DNA of 64,000 nucleotides from Ischnura elegans (Eukaryota; Arthropoda; Insecta; Odonata; Coenagrionidae). Positions 34,843-46,557 of the stretch are shown here, piece by piece; the first letter of the stretch is position 1, and every line of letters starts with the position of its first letter. Location: assembly GCF_921293095.1 (NCBI RefSeq), contig NC_060248.1, forward strand, positions 134,862,972-134,926,971, in the 5' to 3' direction. The translations under genes were made by a program, and so were the position numbers. The notes under the pieces were generated by a model. It saw only the letters and a list, made by a program, of their open reading frames with translations, ran no database searches and was not told the DNA's origin.

Positions 34843-35000
34843 TTATACTCTTATTTTTCCGTAACGCTCATCCCGACAGACGGCATACATCGAGGCTTTT
34901 CTTCTAATTTCCTCCGTGGGAATGCAGACGAAAATTTTTCTGGGGTGTTATTGCACAGAGGAACAATGCACCACTTGTAATTTTTCCTTACTTCACCCAT
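34843..35000 (-). CDS. THAP-like zinc-finger ORF fragment
   Basis: ATG at 35000, 52 codons. YKWCIVPLCNNTPEKFFVCI has the start of a THAP domain: paired Cys (WC-IVPL-C), N-T-PEK-FF and a following Pro. The later Cys-His pair and the rest of the domain are absent before the stop, so this is a truncated domain or a first exon. THAP-bearing hAT and P transposases are known, so it may be the N-terminus of the original transposase. TGACGTCA and a GCGGGCTAAAA stretch lie just upstream. Confidence 0.55.
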
Positions 35001-35540
35001 GTTCTCCTTTAAACGCAACGTGGCTCGTCCAAACCTGCAGTTACTGGCTTACTGGGCTTGGATCTTGGACTCCTACTGAACTATGACGTCACGGCCAAAG
35101 ATTAGTGGGGGCGGTATTTTTTAGCCCGCGAAACTCGAGAGACTTTTGGGAGTCATTTTCTAGTGTATAAACTGAATTTTAAGCGGAAAAAAGTATATTG
35201 CGGTACTAAGTGTTTACTGTAGTATATCAGCATACTGTTTATAAAAAGTATGCAATTTCCCTATTGTTATCATTATTGATATAGAAGATATTTATTTACT
35301 CAAACAAGGCAAGAAAAGTAAAAGTTATATCGAACTCCACATATGTATTTCTTTAACTGAAATAAATGGAACAGCGACCTACACGTCACATTTTATTCGA
35401 TCGCAGTATTTTAGCCATAACTAACACCAATTCTTGTTGTGTAAAATCATAAAATTAAATCAACATTATAGGGGCTTTTTCTAGGTAATCTTAGACTGAA
35501 ACGTAAGCTCTGTGAATAAGAAAACTTTTCATTATAAGTT

Positions 35541-35661
35541 CGATACCTCCACTGCATAAACGCTCAACAATCGCCCACCGAAGCAAATCCGCTCATCTAG
35601 ATAGGCCTTGTGGATTCGATTAGGTGGCCGATTGTTGAGCGTTTATGCAATGGAGGTATCG
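35541..35661. mobile_element. Palindromic MITE, copy 1 (nested in hAT)
   Basis: Arms start CGATACCTCCACTGCATAAA and continue CGCTCAACAATCGCCCACC, with the near-exact inverse at the right end. AGTT on both sides may be a 4-bp TSD. A related copy is at 42069-42196. Confidence 0.75.
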
Positions 35662-36147
35662 AGTTCTCTGCAGAAGACGTTCTAATGTTGGTCTCGAGTC
35701 CGAAAAAAACCGTTGGCTTTAGGAAAACAAGTCATCTGATAGAGTTCCCGAGAGAACTTTACACTTCATATACGTCAGGAAAACAGCAAAATTTAATGGT
35801 ATGCACCAAAATCATTGCCTTTAAAAACTTCATAGCTATCACCCTTCTCACTATTAGATAATCTATCCTCCATGTATTTTTCCGATAAATTTTCGAAAAA
35901 AAAATCCAGTAAATGATTTTTTTTAGTGTATTCTTGCTGTATGTTACGCTAATTTGCCGAAATACCGGATAATTAGGGCAATAAAAGCGTTAAATCTTGA
36001 CTTATTAACATATTTTATCAATTATGAAAGTACCGGTATACCGGTATTTTTTCGCCGGTACTACCGGGAGAGTACTATTATTGCTTTTTAATACTCATCA
36101 CAAAAATACCGGTACTTTTTCAAGTCCCGCCCATGCCTAATACGCTC

Positions 36148-39100
36148 ATTCACTGTCAACAATACTTAAGACCTTCTTAGTAACCACGGTGATCAATGCT
36201 TCGTGAAACCGTTTTGATATGAATGATTTACGCAATGTAGAAAAATATATAGTGTACGATAGATGAACTTATGAAATGTAGCCGATTTTTCTTATTTTAG
36301 CCCTTAACCTAGGATTGTATCACCTCCATTTTTGATTTTTAACGTTTGAATACAGCAGACTTAATGAAATTAAATACATCATTATTAGAAAATAAACGAA
36401 CAGAGACTGATGAAATGATTATCCGAATAAATATGTCTCGAATAATGAAGTAATGTTCGGATTTCTCTGACGATGTATGTCTCTCAATGCTGTCATTTTT
36501 TTATATCTAAGGAAGGTTTATAACAACAAAACGCATTGATTACAATAAATATATTAATACGGTTATGAAACTTGAATTGGAGAAAGAACCGAAGAATGTT
36601 CAACTGTCCCCGTTGATGTTATATTCGGTAAGTAATAGCAGTTCGATATATTTTACAAAAACGTAGATTCGATATGTGTCAACTGGGAGCATAAAAAGCG
36701 AATATATTTCATTGGTGCAGCATGAACAATGCTTTAATAAACATATTCATAAAATTTCTTCGGTCTAACATCAATAGTAATAAAGATACGCAAATTAGCA
36801 TATTTGCTACCATAATCATAACGAATTGTCAAGTATACTCACATGTGAAAATTTAAATTCACAATCCTATTGATTTATTTTCCCGTTAGGTCATCTACCC
36901 TATATTTCATGGTCAAATACGCCCGCGGATGTAAAATCGTGCATGTTATAGCAATTCGATATATTTTAAGAAAACGCTGAATCGATATATATGTAATGAG
37001 ACACTACATGCAAAACATATAGAAGCACCCAAACGCAAAAATAGTTAAAATCCATTTGGCATAAAGCTGTTATGACTATATAAACAATTTAGACACCTTA
37101 TTCCTCCCACATAAATTTTTAGACAGTCGTGTTATCCCGCATAATGATGTGGGACCAACCTAACAGAAGAACTTAATTGAAAACTTCAGAGGATTCAGCA
37201 TTCCTGCTTGAGTCTCGTATACCCGAATTGGATGCATCCGCCAAATGACAATCAACCCAAACTTTTTTACCTTCAGGCTCTGAATAGTTTTTACCTCCCG
37301 ATAAAACTTTATTTGCCAAGACAGCGGTGCAGCTAGAAACTGTTTTTCATATCGAATTTAAACACCGAACTGGGAAAAATACCACACCACAATGACAAGA
37401 GTGAGTAAAAAAAAAAGAAAAATACATTCTTTACATCTCAGGAAGTCAATCTCATTTGAAATTTCCACCTGGGATATGAAGAAAAGAATCGAGCTTTATC
37501 ATTACGCCTATATGCACACTCATTAAAAGAGAAATGATTACGAGGATCCTGAGTAAGGGGTAGGTGCTGCCCACGCTTGAATTACCAGCATGCAACCCCA
37601 GAGAGGAATTTTTCAAGAACCTTACCTTACCTTTTAGATAAATGTTTTTCCGAGGCCAATAAAATTCTCTTTAACCAGTCTATACTTGAATGTCTGAAGA
37701 TAATGAGTTGGCCATAATAGTTGAATGTATCCGTGTGGTTGTATCACTTTCATTGAATTCACAGAGGAAGAGACGAACAATCGAAATATCGCCACCATCA
37801 TCAAAGGTCACCAATCCTAAGATTGGTTTAACGCAGTCCCCCACTCAAATCTCCCATCAGCCAATCCACAGAGCAGCCAAAACAGCTACGCAATTATTCT
37901 GGGATCGCTCTTTGCATCACATCCATGGTCTACCACTGCCGTTCCTCCCAACGATAACTTTCTTTCCCACACAACACAAAATATCTACTAGACATCTTCA
38001 AAATATCCAGAACGTCATTAGCTAATACCTAGAGAATACCTCGTAATATCTTCTAGACATTTTTTAGATTTCTGAACGTCCGCTTTTTTTATATCCAAAA
38101 GATATCTTGAGAAGGTACGTAATAGACATTCATTTTCAAATTGAACCGACTAGGAAAATTCAGGATAAATGACTCGAATAAAATATGTTTTGGTATAGCA
38201 AGAGTTTATTTTTCAACTGACAGCCTGCTGGTGGAGCAGGAGGTGATGGTAGGTTGTCTTTTGGGAATTTTTCATGAATATTGGAACCTCTCTGGCTCTC
38301 GCTGCTTTCTTATTGGGGCTTCATCCTCCGATTCCAAATTTGAAGATCCCAAAGCAGCATACAATTTCCTTTTAGATTTCTCAAAGGAGTCTGAAACGTT
38401 ATAAATGACTATTGATTCAGTGTCTTGCGGTATAGATCTTGAAGAATTTTAAATGCAAATTTTTTCCAACATCACATATTGGTATTGTTATTATAAAATA
38501 CTAATATTCAAAAAATAGTTCATTATTCGTCTATAATTAATAAAATAAAATTCTCTAAGGGAAGAAATTCTAAAGATGCAACCCGAGCCTCCCGCACCCC
38601 GTACTTAGCATTTTCTAACAGAGCTAATTTGGAGATTGAGTGCGACTTAAACATTGGCGACGTTTATGCCTTTCACATTCCCATCTCACGATGTCGAGGA
38701 GTATTCTTTGCTACGAGGTTAAGACGAGATGCTGTGCGATGCATAATATTGGTCCCAACAACATGCTTAAAACATTAAACATGAAAGATTACATACTTTT
38801 AGGAGCTACATAAGGCTATAGTTGCCCTGATTAAATAAAATTTTAAGGTTTTGGAATGGAAATAGATTTTTTCAAATATTTCCGCATTAGAACAAGAATC
38901 AGTTGTTCTAAGATACGGCGGGGAATGTCATCTTTAAGTTGAATTAATGCCAAAACCAAGAATGGAGCAGATGCAGCGACGTAAAGTGCGGTGAAGATAG
39001 ATTGGTACACGTAGATTATTATGGTTCAGAAAATGTACGAGTGCATTGAGAGCAAGAGAGGGAACACAACGCAGGAAATTTAATAATTTTAAAGCCACAC

Positions 39101-39370
39101 AAAAAGAGGCATAAAATGCCAGCATACAGTTCTATGGTTTATTAAAACAAATAACACCGACATGGAGGATATGTACATTTAGATTTTTTAAATATAAATA
39201 AACGAAAGGTGATGGAAAAGTATGAAATCGTCACATTTTCCACGCCTCTTGGATAACCACCATCGAAGGCTGAAAACACTTTGAACCAAACGATTCACTG
39301 GCAGACTGAAGATACTTGACATGACTTCAGAGTGCAAAACTGGTGATTGAGCTTCTACGGCCTCGGAACT
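36148..39370. other. No gene recognised
   Basis: AT-rich. A short repeated block (ATTCGATATATTTTA.AAAACG) occurs at about 36645 and 36955. Open frames at 37690-38025 and 38141-38404 have no recognisable family. Confidence 0.45.
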
Positions 39371-40080
39371 GTAGAAAGGAAAATACTCAGATGGCCGCAT
39401 AATTCTGCCACGGCTCGTCCACCTTGCAAGTCAAAATTGTCACTGCGTTGGTGTGCGGGAGGGGGAGCAATTCACCGCAGGGACCAAACACCGCCCTCTC
39501 AACCGGAAAGCCCAAAACACACACACATTATCTCACAACAAACATACAAAACAAGATCCTTTGTGGGGGCTGTAGGGACCTCCACTAAGGATTCTCGCTC
39601 CACAAAAAAAACCGGGAATCTTCACAGGATGGGCCTGTTAGGGATAGACAGTGATTTGTGGAAACACTCGCACTCAATAAGCAGTCACTCACACATTCAC
39701 TCACCTACAGATGGCTTCAATCTTCCGGGGGAAAAAATTGCTCCAAAGAGAGCGTCGTCGGGGATCAGCAAGGGGACGAGGAACTACACGTATACGTATT
39801 TCGGCTACAAAGTAGCCCTCTTCTGCGTGCTGAAGGAAAACCAAATGCAATCACAACACGAGGCTGAAAGTGGAGGGGACGGGAGGACAACCTAAACATA
39901 AATAGGAAAGAGAATGTTGAAGATGAAGGGGCCAATTGAAGAATTATTTATAGAAAATTTTCCCCCTTTTAAGTGAATTTCTCCCCCTTCCCGCACACCA
40001 ACACAATGACATTTTTGACTTGCGAGGTGGACGAGCCGTTTGAGATAATTATACGGACATCTGAGTATTTTCCTTTCTAC
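39371..40080. mobile_element. DNA element with ~110-bp inverted repeats
   Basis: The left end GTAGAAAGGAAAATACTCAG continues through CGGCTCGTCCACCTTGCAAG and GTTGGTGTGCGGGAGGGGGA. The right end carries the inverse of each block. A 14-bp direct repeat ACATGACTTCAGAG occurs at 39319-39332 and 40079-40092, but the left copy is 38 bp outside the TIR. No transposase seen. Confidence 0.7.
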
Positions 40081-40093
40081 ATGACTTCAGAGG

Positions 40094-40470
40094 TTGCGTA
40101 AAACAAAGCCAAATAAATTTTCACTGCGAGTATGTCCTTCCAACTCCCGCATTCACTCGCGATTGATACAAACTGCTCGACACTTTGTTCCATTGCATGA
40201 GTTGCAGCTTCCGAATTCACGTAGAAATATGTCGAGCTACGAGTATCTTCAACAACTCCTAATACAAGTTTTTCTCTTCTTCTATGAGTCCTGTTTGATG
40301 GCTATATGTGGATACTTTCGTCCAAATGAATTTTACCACATTCTCTGTTACTGTAAGAATTTAGTTATTTACACTCGTGGACTTCGCCATGGGAACAGAC
40401 TAAAAATGTCTTTACGCTACTCCTTGGCGACATCAACATGACAAAGAAATGATGACACCATGATAAAAAA
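40094..40470 (+). repeat. Diverged dispersed repeat, copy 1
   Basis: TTTCGTCCAAATGAATTTTA, CGTGGACTTCGCCATGGGAA and AAAGAAATGATGACACC line up in the same order with 43900-44070. The pair lies in the same orientation, flanking the PLE/MITE cluster in the intron of the 40.7-45.2 kb gene. Identity unknown. Confidence 0.45.
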
Positions 40471-40694
40471 ACGCAGTTCGAGCGATATGCATAATTTTTA
40501 ATTACCACTCTTTCATTTATGGACTATCTTTTAAAATAAATTAGCAAATAAATTAAACAACAACAACATTCTCTTTGATCCTTGCAGATGACGGTGAGAG
40601 AGCAGTGAGGAGAGAGCACCACTTTAGTTCATTTTGGAGGGCGTCGTCGTCGCGTAGTGGATGACGACATATTTGCACTGCACCCTCCAACCAA

Positions 40695-40815
40695 TCAAGG
40701 CTTCCTCTGCCTGCGCTTGCACCGAATGGGGGCGCACTTGGGCCGATAGATGCCCGCTCGCCTCACGTTCTGCAGCTGGAGCTTGGCTTCCTTCGACACG
40801 AAAGACTCCAGGAAT
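40695..40815 (-). CDS. Exon 2 (terminal) of the uncharacterised secreted protein
   Basis: Acceptor ATTTGCAG|A at 40816. Encodes FLESFVSKEAKLQLQNVRRA, then GIYRPKCAPIRCKRRQRKP and TGA at 40695. The phase matches exon 1 exactly. Two Cys and a strongly basic tail stand out. Confidence 0.8.
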
Positions 40816-43800
40816 CTGCAAATACATATTGGCATCAGATTCGAAAGAAAAGTAGCTCACGTTAAAATGTAATCACAAAATGAAAAAACAATCATGGAAC
40901 AACGATCTTCACATTTCAGCGCTTGGCTATTTTTTTCATTACATGCATATTGAGGGTGGTCAGAGATGAAAAAGAGGAGAGCAAACAAATTGCGAAAAAT
41001 GGGGGAAAAGGAGGAAACCTGAAAAATAACGACAATTTCATAATTAAGAATAATGAAAATTGATTAGCACTATGCTTAAATATATTTTCCTGTGGATCTA
41101 ATTTTACTGACACTTTTAACGGAAAACTCTAAAATCCATTAAATAATATGTTTAAATTGTAATTGATCATTATGAGTCCATTTACTTAAACAATATTTGA
41201 TTATTACTCTCATCAGTCCACTGAGATGAAATAAGAGAAAGAGCCCTTTCTGCATTTGATTTGTGACCTGATATGCTGAAGAAATATTGGGAAATTTTGA
41301 GATCTGAATGGCTATCAACAGATTTACCATGTATATAATTATAATGACTGGAAAGGATGACGTTTTCCGATACTTAAAAAAAAACCGCCCGCACACCGGA
41401 AGAACATCGATTCGCATTCCGGATTGCGTCTGGTCACCCTAATTATTTACATTTTCTCAAATTTCTGAGCGAGTCAATTTGTAATCAAATTGCGGAATGC
41501 ATGCATGTCTGAGTAACAATAAGAGAAGAACATTAAATCAGAGAGGGCATTTCGCTTGAAGTAAGTAAGTACTCAGTAATGTAGGAGAAATCTCTCGTCA
41601 GGACACTATGAATAAGCAATCAGAGGTGCTTTAATGGACCCCGTTATTCCTGGAAAATGGGAGAGAAATCATTAATGAAGAGAATCACTTTGGTGGCCCC
41701 AAAATTTAAGCTTTTATCTTAGAGGGAATATGAAAAGGATGTAGGTTAAGTCCACTTTTATTTAACTCGTACAACTATTTTCGACTCATTCATCTGTTAT
41801 CTTCGGGTCCTCCTCATGGTTGTGGGTTAAGGGAGTTTTTTGCTTATTGTAAGCGTAAACAGGAGGAAAGAAAGGTGCAATTTGGAGAATATATGAAAGT
41901 AACGTATCAATAATTGTAAACAATGGAATAATGTTTGATCCCCGCTCCACAAGTGAAGCCTAAACCATAAATACTCTACACAGGATTCTCCTCTCCCATG
42001 GTTCCATTGATTCCCACCGGTCGCTATAAATAGCGGCGCTCCAGTCGCCAGGATACAAGTCAACATACCGATACCTCCACTGCAAAAACGCTCAACAATC
42101 GCCCACCGGATCAAATTCGCTCATCTGGTACTACTAGGGCTAGGCGGATTTGATTCAGTGGACGATTGTTGAGCATTTTTATATGTGGAGGTATCGAATT
42201 ACGTACTAGCCCGCAAGAGATAAGCTACACGTTGAATGTAATCGTTTATTGCTCAAACTCAAGCTCAATTAATTGATATTAAGCTTAATTTCATATCTAA
42301 TAGTTAAAAAAGGAATAAAACATTTACAAGTGAAATCTACTCCCTTTCAAACGATATACAAGTACTTGTAAATGTGTTCTAGTGGTTACGTTGCTGGAAT
42401 ACCATTATGAAGTACCTACCATTGCAGTAAAGTTTTCTCGGGTTTCACACCGGGTCAGGTCCTCCATTTCTTCTTCCAACGTTTCGATGAACAACTCGCC
42501 CATCGTCTTCAGGGATTCAGGAATCCAATCAAATGAATCATTGGATTCCTGAATCCCTGAAGACGATGGGCGAGTTGTTCATCGAAACGTTGGTAGGAGA
42601 AATGGAGAACCTGACCCGGTGTGAAACCCGAGAAAATTTCACTGCAATTGTTCGCCGGGAAAAAAAAACAAAAATTATATGAAGTACCATGTTCGATTCC
42701 CATCTGCATTACTTTTTTCACTACTTCCTTCCACTTTTTCTTTTGCAGAAACCTACAATTCAAAATTATATTCATGATTTTCACTGAAAATTTTAATTCT
42801 GTGCGTGGAAATGTTTTTGTACACTTTCGACGCCTGAAGTTTTTCCATTTATCATGTGGAAGCTTCCTATGAATTATTTCATTTTCGTGTCGCAATACGA
42901 CACATTATTAAGATATACATTCATTTGGTTCCCTTTCATGTTGCAATATAATATTGTGGAATTATTCTTACCATTCATGCCTAGTTTTCGAATCGGATTT
43001 CGTTATTAGTTGAACTTTCAACTCCTGCGGAGTAGGAAAAATCATAACCGGAAAATCTATATTCTATGACGATTAAAATTGATAACTCTCTTGATGGAAA
43101 AAGCAAAATTTACCAACAAGGCGCCTCTCTGGAGCCTCTTGTTATATCAGTGACAGCTCTCTGAGTGAAAAAAATGGTTGACTGTCCCCAACTCCGGAGG
43201 AATAACTCATTCCCTCCCTGGCTCGCTCTATCTGGAGTTCTACGGTTTTTTTCCAACGACTTGAAAACTAGGTTTGAATTCTAAGATTCCACACAGCCGT
43301 ATTGCAATATAAAAGGAATCAAAGTGTAATTCGTGCGTAGGTTTCCGCGGCGTTGTTCACGATGACTGCTAATTTTCGGGTTCTCCAGCCGCGTCTGTCG
43401 TTTATGGTTGACTACAGTTTCAGAAGCCATCCTGCTTCCGTCTTCAGGTCGAAGGTGAGAAGTTTTGATTTTTTGCCGTCTAATATAGCACTGGCCGATC
43501 TCCCCCTGTGCGCTGATTGGTCAGTACTCTCTTCCACACGTTGCTGATTGGGTAGCCATTGTCCCTGTTAATATTTTGTGTTTTGTGAATTTCAATTGCT
43601 TCCCTGATTTGCCTTGGGTAGTAGCGACTCTCTTTTGCCACTATCTCCGCTTTTTAGAAATCAATTGATCAACTGTTGTCAACCATAAACAACAGACGCG
43701 GTTGGAGAACCCGAAAATTAGCAGTCATCATGAATCAAAGTGCATTGGTATCTTAAGAATGCGTCGTGTTGCGACAAGGAAATAATTAATTCAAAGAGAA

Positions 43801-45212
43801 AATTTGGGAAAATATCGTCTAAAGTTTTTCCTGTATCCGCTTCTGCTTCATCACCACCCATTAAAACTGTCTTCCTCAATCAATCCTATTAGATTGCTAT
43901 TTGTACGTTCGTCCAATTGGGTTTACCGCATTCTCAGTATATTGCGAATGTGGTTAATTACACACGCGGACGTCACAATAGGATTAAAAAACGAGTCACT
44001 CGACGTTGCTTCCAAGCAACATCGACAAGAAAAAGAAATGATGACACTAAGAAAAAAACACAAGGCAATAAGCATATTTCAGCACTTTCACTCAATGTGT
44101 ATGGACAGTCTTATGAAATAATTAGCATATTACCTGATGGGTTTGTCGTGCAACTGGAACTTGCGAAGTACCCTCCCAAGTTCGCAAGCGATCCTCAGAT
44201 CGCAGTCCTTCCCGTCTATGGATTCCATCACGACCCTCGTCAGACTCGTCAAGTCGTCTGGAGCGAGTCTGGACAGCAGCCCTATGCCGCTCGATCTCAG
44301 GAAACCGATTTTCGGCAGGAACAACATGGAGAACATGAAGGCCATCGACATGCCGATGAAAGCCGTCATCGCCACGAACAGCGGCTCCACTTTGGTGTTC
44401 ACGCCCGTGCTTCCGTTCCCGTCTCCGTTCCCGTCTCCGTTCCCGTCCCCGTTCCCGTCCCCGTTCCCGTCCCCGCCCCCGTTCTGCCCCTTGTTGCCGT
44501 CGTCACCGCCCCCCTTGGGGAACTGTTTGATCGGGTAGTAGTAATAGTAGTAGCCGGGCATGGAGCCCACGTTCGGCTCTCCTAGGCCATCCGTGTTCGC
44601 CGGGAACTGGGACAGGTCGAGGTCGGTGCCTTTCTGCAGGGCGGATTGGTACAGGGCCTTGAGTTCCTCCTTGGATATGGGAGGCGGGGCAGGGACGTCC
44701 TGGTACGATTGCGGCGGCTGCTGCTGCTGCTGGTCAGCATTCTGCTTGTAGATCACCTCGGTGTGGGAGTGAGTGTTGCTCGAAGTCTGGCCGTAAATCC
44801 CGGCGTCGGCGTGAGGGTACACCGGACTCTGGCCCCCGTAGACCGGTTGTGACTGTGGTTGGGCCTGTTGCTGCTGCTGCGCGTACACGGGGGTCTTGTG
44901 CTGGCTCTGAATCATCTGCGCGTGCTTGCCGTGGTCTATTTCGATCCTGATCCTCTCGAGAGCGGATGCGGTCGGACCCGAGGCGTCGAATTGGCTGAGT
45001 TCCGGCCCTTCACGCACCACCCCGGCCTCGATGTTGTCCTCGGGGGAGGTGAAGTCCGCCTTGGAGGAGAAGGACGCGTGCGGATCGTGCGAGAAGTGGA
45101 ACATGGCCGACCTCAGGAACTCGGCGGCTTCCGGGGACGCCGTTGTCCCTCTGGGCATCCCTGTGGATGCCAGAGCGCAGAAGAGCAGGGCGAGCGCGAG
45201 CCGCAGGTCCAT
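40695..45212 (-). CDS. Uncharacterised secreted/membrane protein, two coding exons, ~399 aa
   Basis: Exon 1 is 45212-44134 and exon 2 is 40815-40695, joined AG|A to give an Arg. Residues 1-26 are a likely signal peptide (MDLRLALALLFCALASTGMP). Next come a Gln/Pro/Tyr-rich region with two poly-Gln runs, a YYYYYY stretch near 217 and five GDGN units near 245-265. A hydrophobic segment (about 276-299, FVAMTAFIGMSMAFMFSMLF) is probably a membrane helix. The C-terminal part looks globular and conserved: DLTSLTRVVMESIDGKDCDL, RIACELGRVLRKF, then FLESFVSKEAKLQLQNVRRA and a basic KRRQRKP end. CAG directly before the ATG suggests a spliced 5' UTR exon upstream. I do not recognise the family; insect-specific is my guess. 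Confidence 0.85.
42069..42196. mobile_element. Palindromic MITE, copy 2
   Basis: Starts CGATACCTCCACTGCAAAAA and CGCTCAACAATCGCCCACCG, and ends with the inverse. Same family as 35541-35661. No clear TSD. Confidence 0.75.
42417..42677 (+). mobile_element. Short palindromic PLE fragment with 11-bp TSD
   Basis: Inverted arms (about 42422-42533 and 42540-42650) carry CTGAAGACGATGGGCGAGTT and GTTCATCGAAACGTTGG, hammerhead-like. The right tail is TTCGCCGGGAAAAAAAAACA. Flanked by TATGAAGTACC at 42406-42416 and 42678-42688. Confidence 0.8.
43327..43731 (-). mobile_element. PLE fragment: C-terminal coding end between inverted arms, 11-bp TSD
   Basis: On the minus strand 43622-43487 reads YPRQIREAIEIHKTQNINRD, then NGYPISNVWKRVLTNQRTGG and DRPVLY, the conserved PLE C-terminus. 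Inverted arms of about 60 bp (GATGACTGCTAATTTTCGGG...) enclose it. Perfect TSD GAATCAAAGTG at 43316-43326 and 43732-43742. Confidence 0.88.
43890..44070 (+). repeat. Diverged dispersed repeat, copy 2
   Basis: Partner of 40094-40470; shared blocks include TTCGTCCAA...TTTACC.CATTCTC and AAAGAAATGATGACAC. Confidence 0.45.
44134..45212 (-). CDS. Exon 1 of the uncharacterised secreted protein
   Basis: ATG at 45212 follows TGATTCCAG, a good acceptor. The frame stays open to a TAA three bases past a CAG|GTAATA donor at 44134. That donor is used in the model because exon 2 continues the reading frame with a plausible C-terminus. GC content is far above the surrounding AT-rich DNA. Confidence 0.85.
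44413..44472 (-). repeat. 12-bp coding minisatellite (GDGN x5)
   Basis: Five head-to-tail copies of CCGTTCCCGTC(T/C) on the plus strand encode five Gly-Asp-Gly-Asn units in the minus-strand gene. The first two copies end in T, the last three in C. Likely length-polymorphic. Confidence 0.92.
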
Positions 45213-45219
45213 CTGGAAT

Positions 45220-46557
45220 CAAAGGATGCAATGAATATTAGATACATGACCAGCGGTCAGAGCCCCCGCAGTTACATATAGAGTACTGCACTACAGTCCA
45301 ACCGGCGACAGTTGTCCGATGACAGTTCAAAAGGAGAGCCATCACGGTTTGCAGCCAATCGCTGTTCCCCAAATGCACCTCACACAGTCATACGACGTTG
45401 CCACATGCATATGAAGTACTGAAATAAGCCTGTGCCACCAAAGCAAGCCCTTCCTTCGAATCTCCAAAACAATTCCTTTGGGTCCTTCACGCTCGTCTTC
45501 CCTTCCGGCTCCTTTCTTCAAGGAACCCTTTTGTTTACATGTGAGGTCGGCTTTTCCCTCTCTCACCTGGCAACCGTGCCCCCTACCCCAAACTAGACCC
45601 TTCTAAAAGTCATCGGACAACTCTCGGCGGCCGAACTGTAATTTGAAATCTTCTGCTCACGAAAAGTCATCTGCGCATCACTTTCATGATGATAAATGTC
45701 GGAGTACAGTGATATATAGGTATTTTCCCACTCCATAATTCTCTTGCGACTCCCAAAGAGTATTCTTGTCGGTAATTTAGCCATCCTTTCTTTCCCAAGT
45801 TAAATCTACTGCTCATTTTTATTATGACCTAAGAATTCAATCTTTTGGTGTTGATTGGAGAGACTTGCAACACACTCAAATTGCATTTAACACTATGACG
45901 AAATATGTGCATTTAAAATTCACTTTTCTGGTAACCTACATATCGGGTATGTTCATTTTATAGTGCTAAAACCTCTTTTATGAACTGGTATCTCACAACC
46001 TATTTTGCGACAATTTCTAGTTTTTGCCTCTGAATAATATTCAATGATTAGATTGTTTCGGAGGAACATAAGCGATACATATTTACCTGGATAGGTATTT
46101 TTTGCTGAAAGAAATATAATTGTAATATTTCATTCCATCGAACCCTAAAAGGAGTAATTAATCAAAAGTTCGAGAAGTATTCTACTGCAACCAGGAATCA
46201 AAGATTTGATCGCTAAGTCCACGGCAAAGACAAAAGCGAAGCAGCCGTGAAGAGCCTTTGACAGAACGAACGCGGGCAGAAAGGACAGAAGACACGCAGC
46301 TTCACAATCACATGCAATTGATGCCCGCCCTGATGGGGAGGCATTGAAAGGCAAGAGAGAAGGACGAAACGCAGAAAAACGAACGATGCTCCGATCGAAT
46401 GCGAGAAGAGTTTCACGACATATCACTGTACATTCTTCAGTCTTGTGGCTTCTTTAAGCCGAAGTATGCGAAATGAAAAAGTAAGCACGCTTAGTTTCAT
46501 GCAAATCTTCACTCTTAACATCATATATATTTGGAAAACGACACATACAAATGACTT
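45220..46557. other. Upstream of the uncharacterised gene, no exon assigned
   Basis: A 5' UTR exon is expected somewhere here or further up, because an acceptor abuts the ATG. A less AT-rich stretch at 46200-46420 is a candidate, but no firm signal was seen. Confidence 0.3.

Larger units (their letters stand above)
31680..36139. mobile_element. 4.46-kb hAT-type element with perfect 8-bp TSD
   Basis: Ends TAGGCATGGGC and GCCCATGCCTA are inverted and flanked by ATACGCTC (31672-31679 and 36140-36147). Both subterminal regions are packed with TACCGGTA/GGTACTACCGG repeats. The interior lacks a full transposase but has a THAP-like ORF on the minus strand (34843-35000). Two smaller elements are nested inside (33637-33896 and 35541-35661). 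Confidence 0.9.

Noticed and set aside
38141-38404. 87-codon plus-strand frame
   Set aside because: No recognisable domain, no supporting signals, AT-rich surroundings.
44917-45234. Long plus-strand frames opposite the secreted-protein gene
   Set aside because: Shadows of the GC-rich minus-strand coding sequence.
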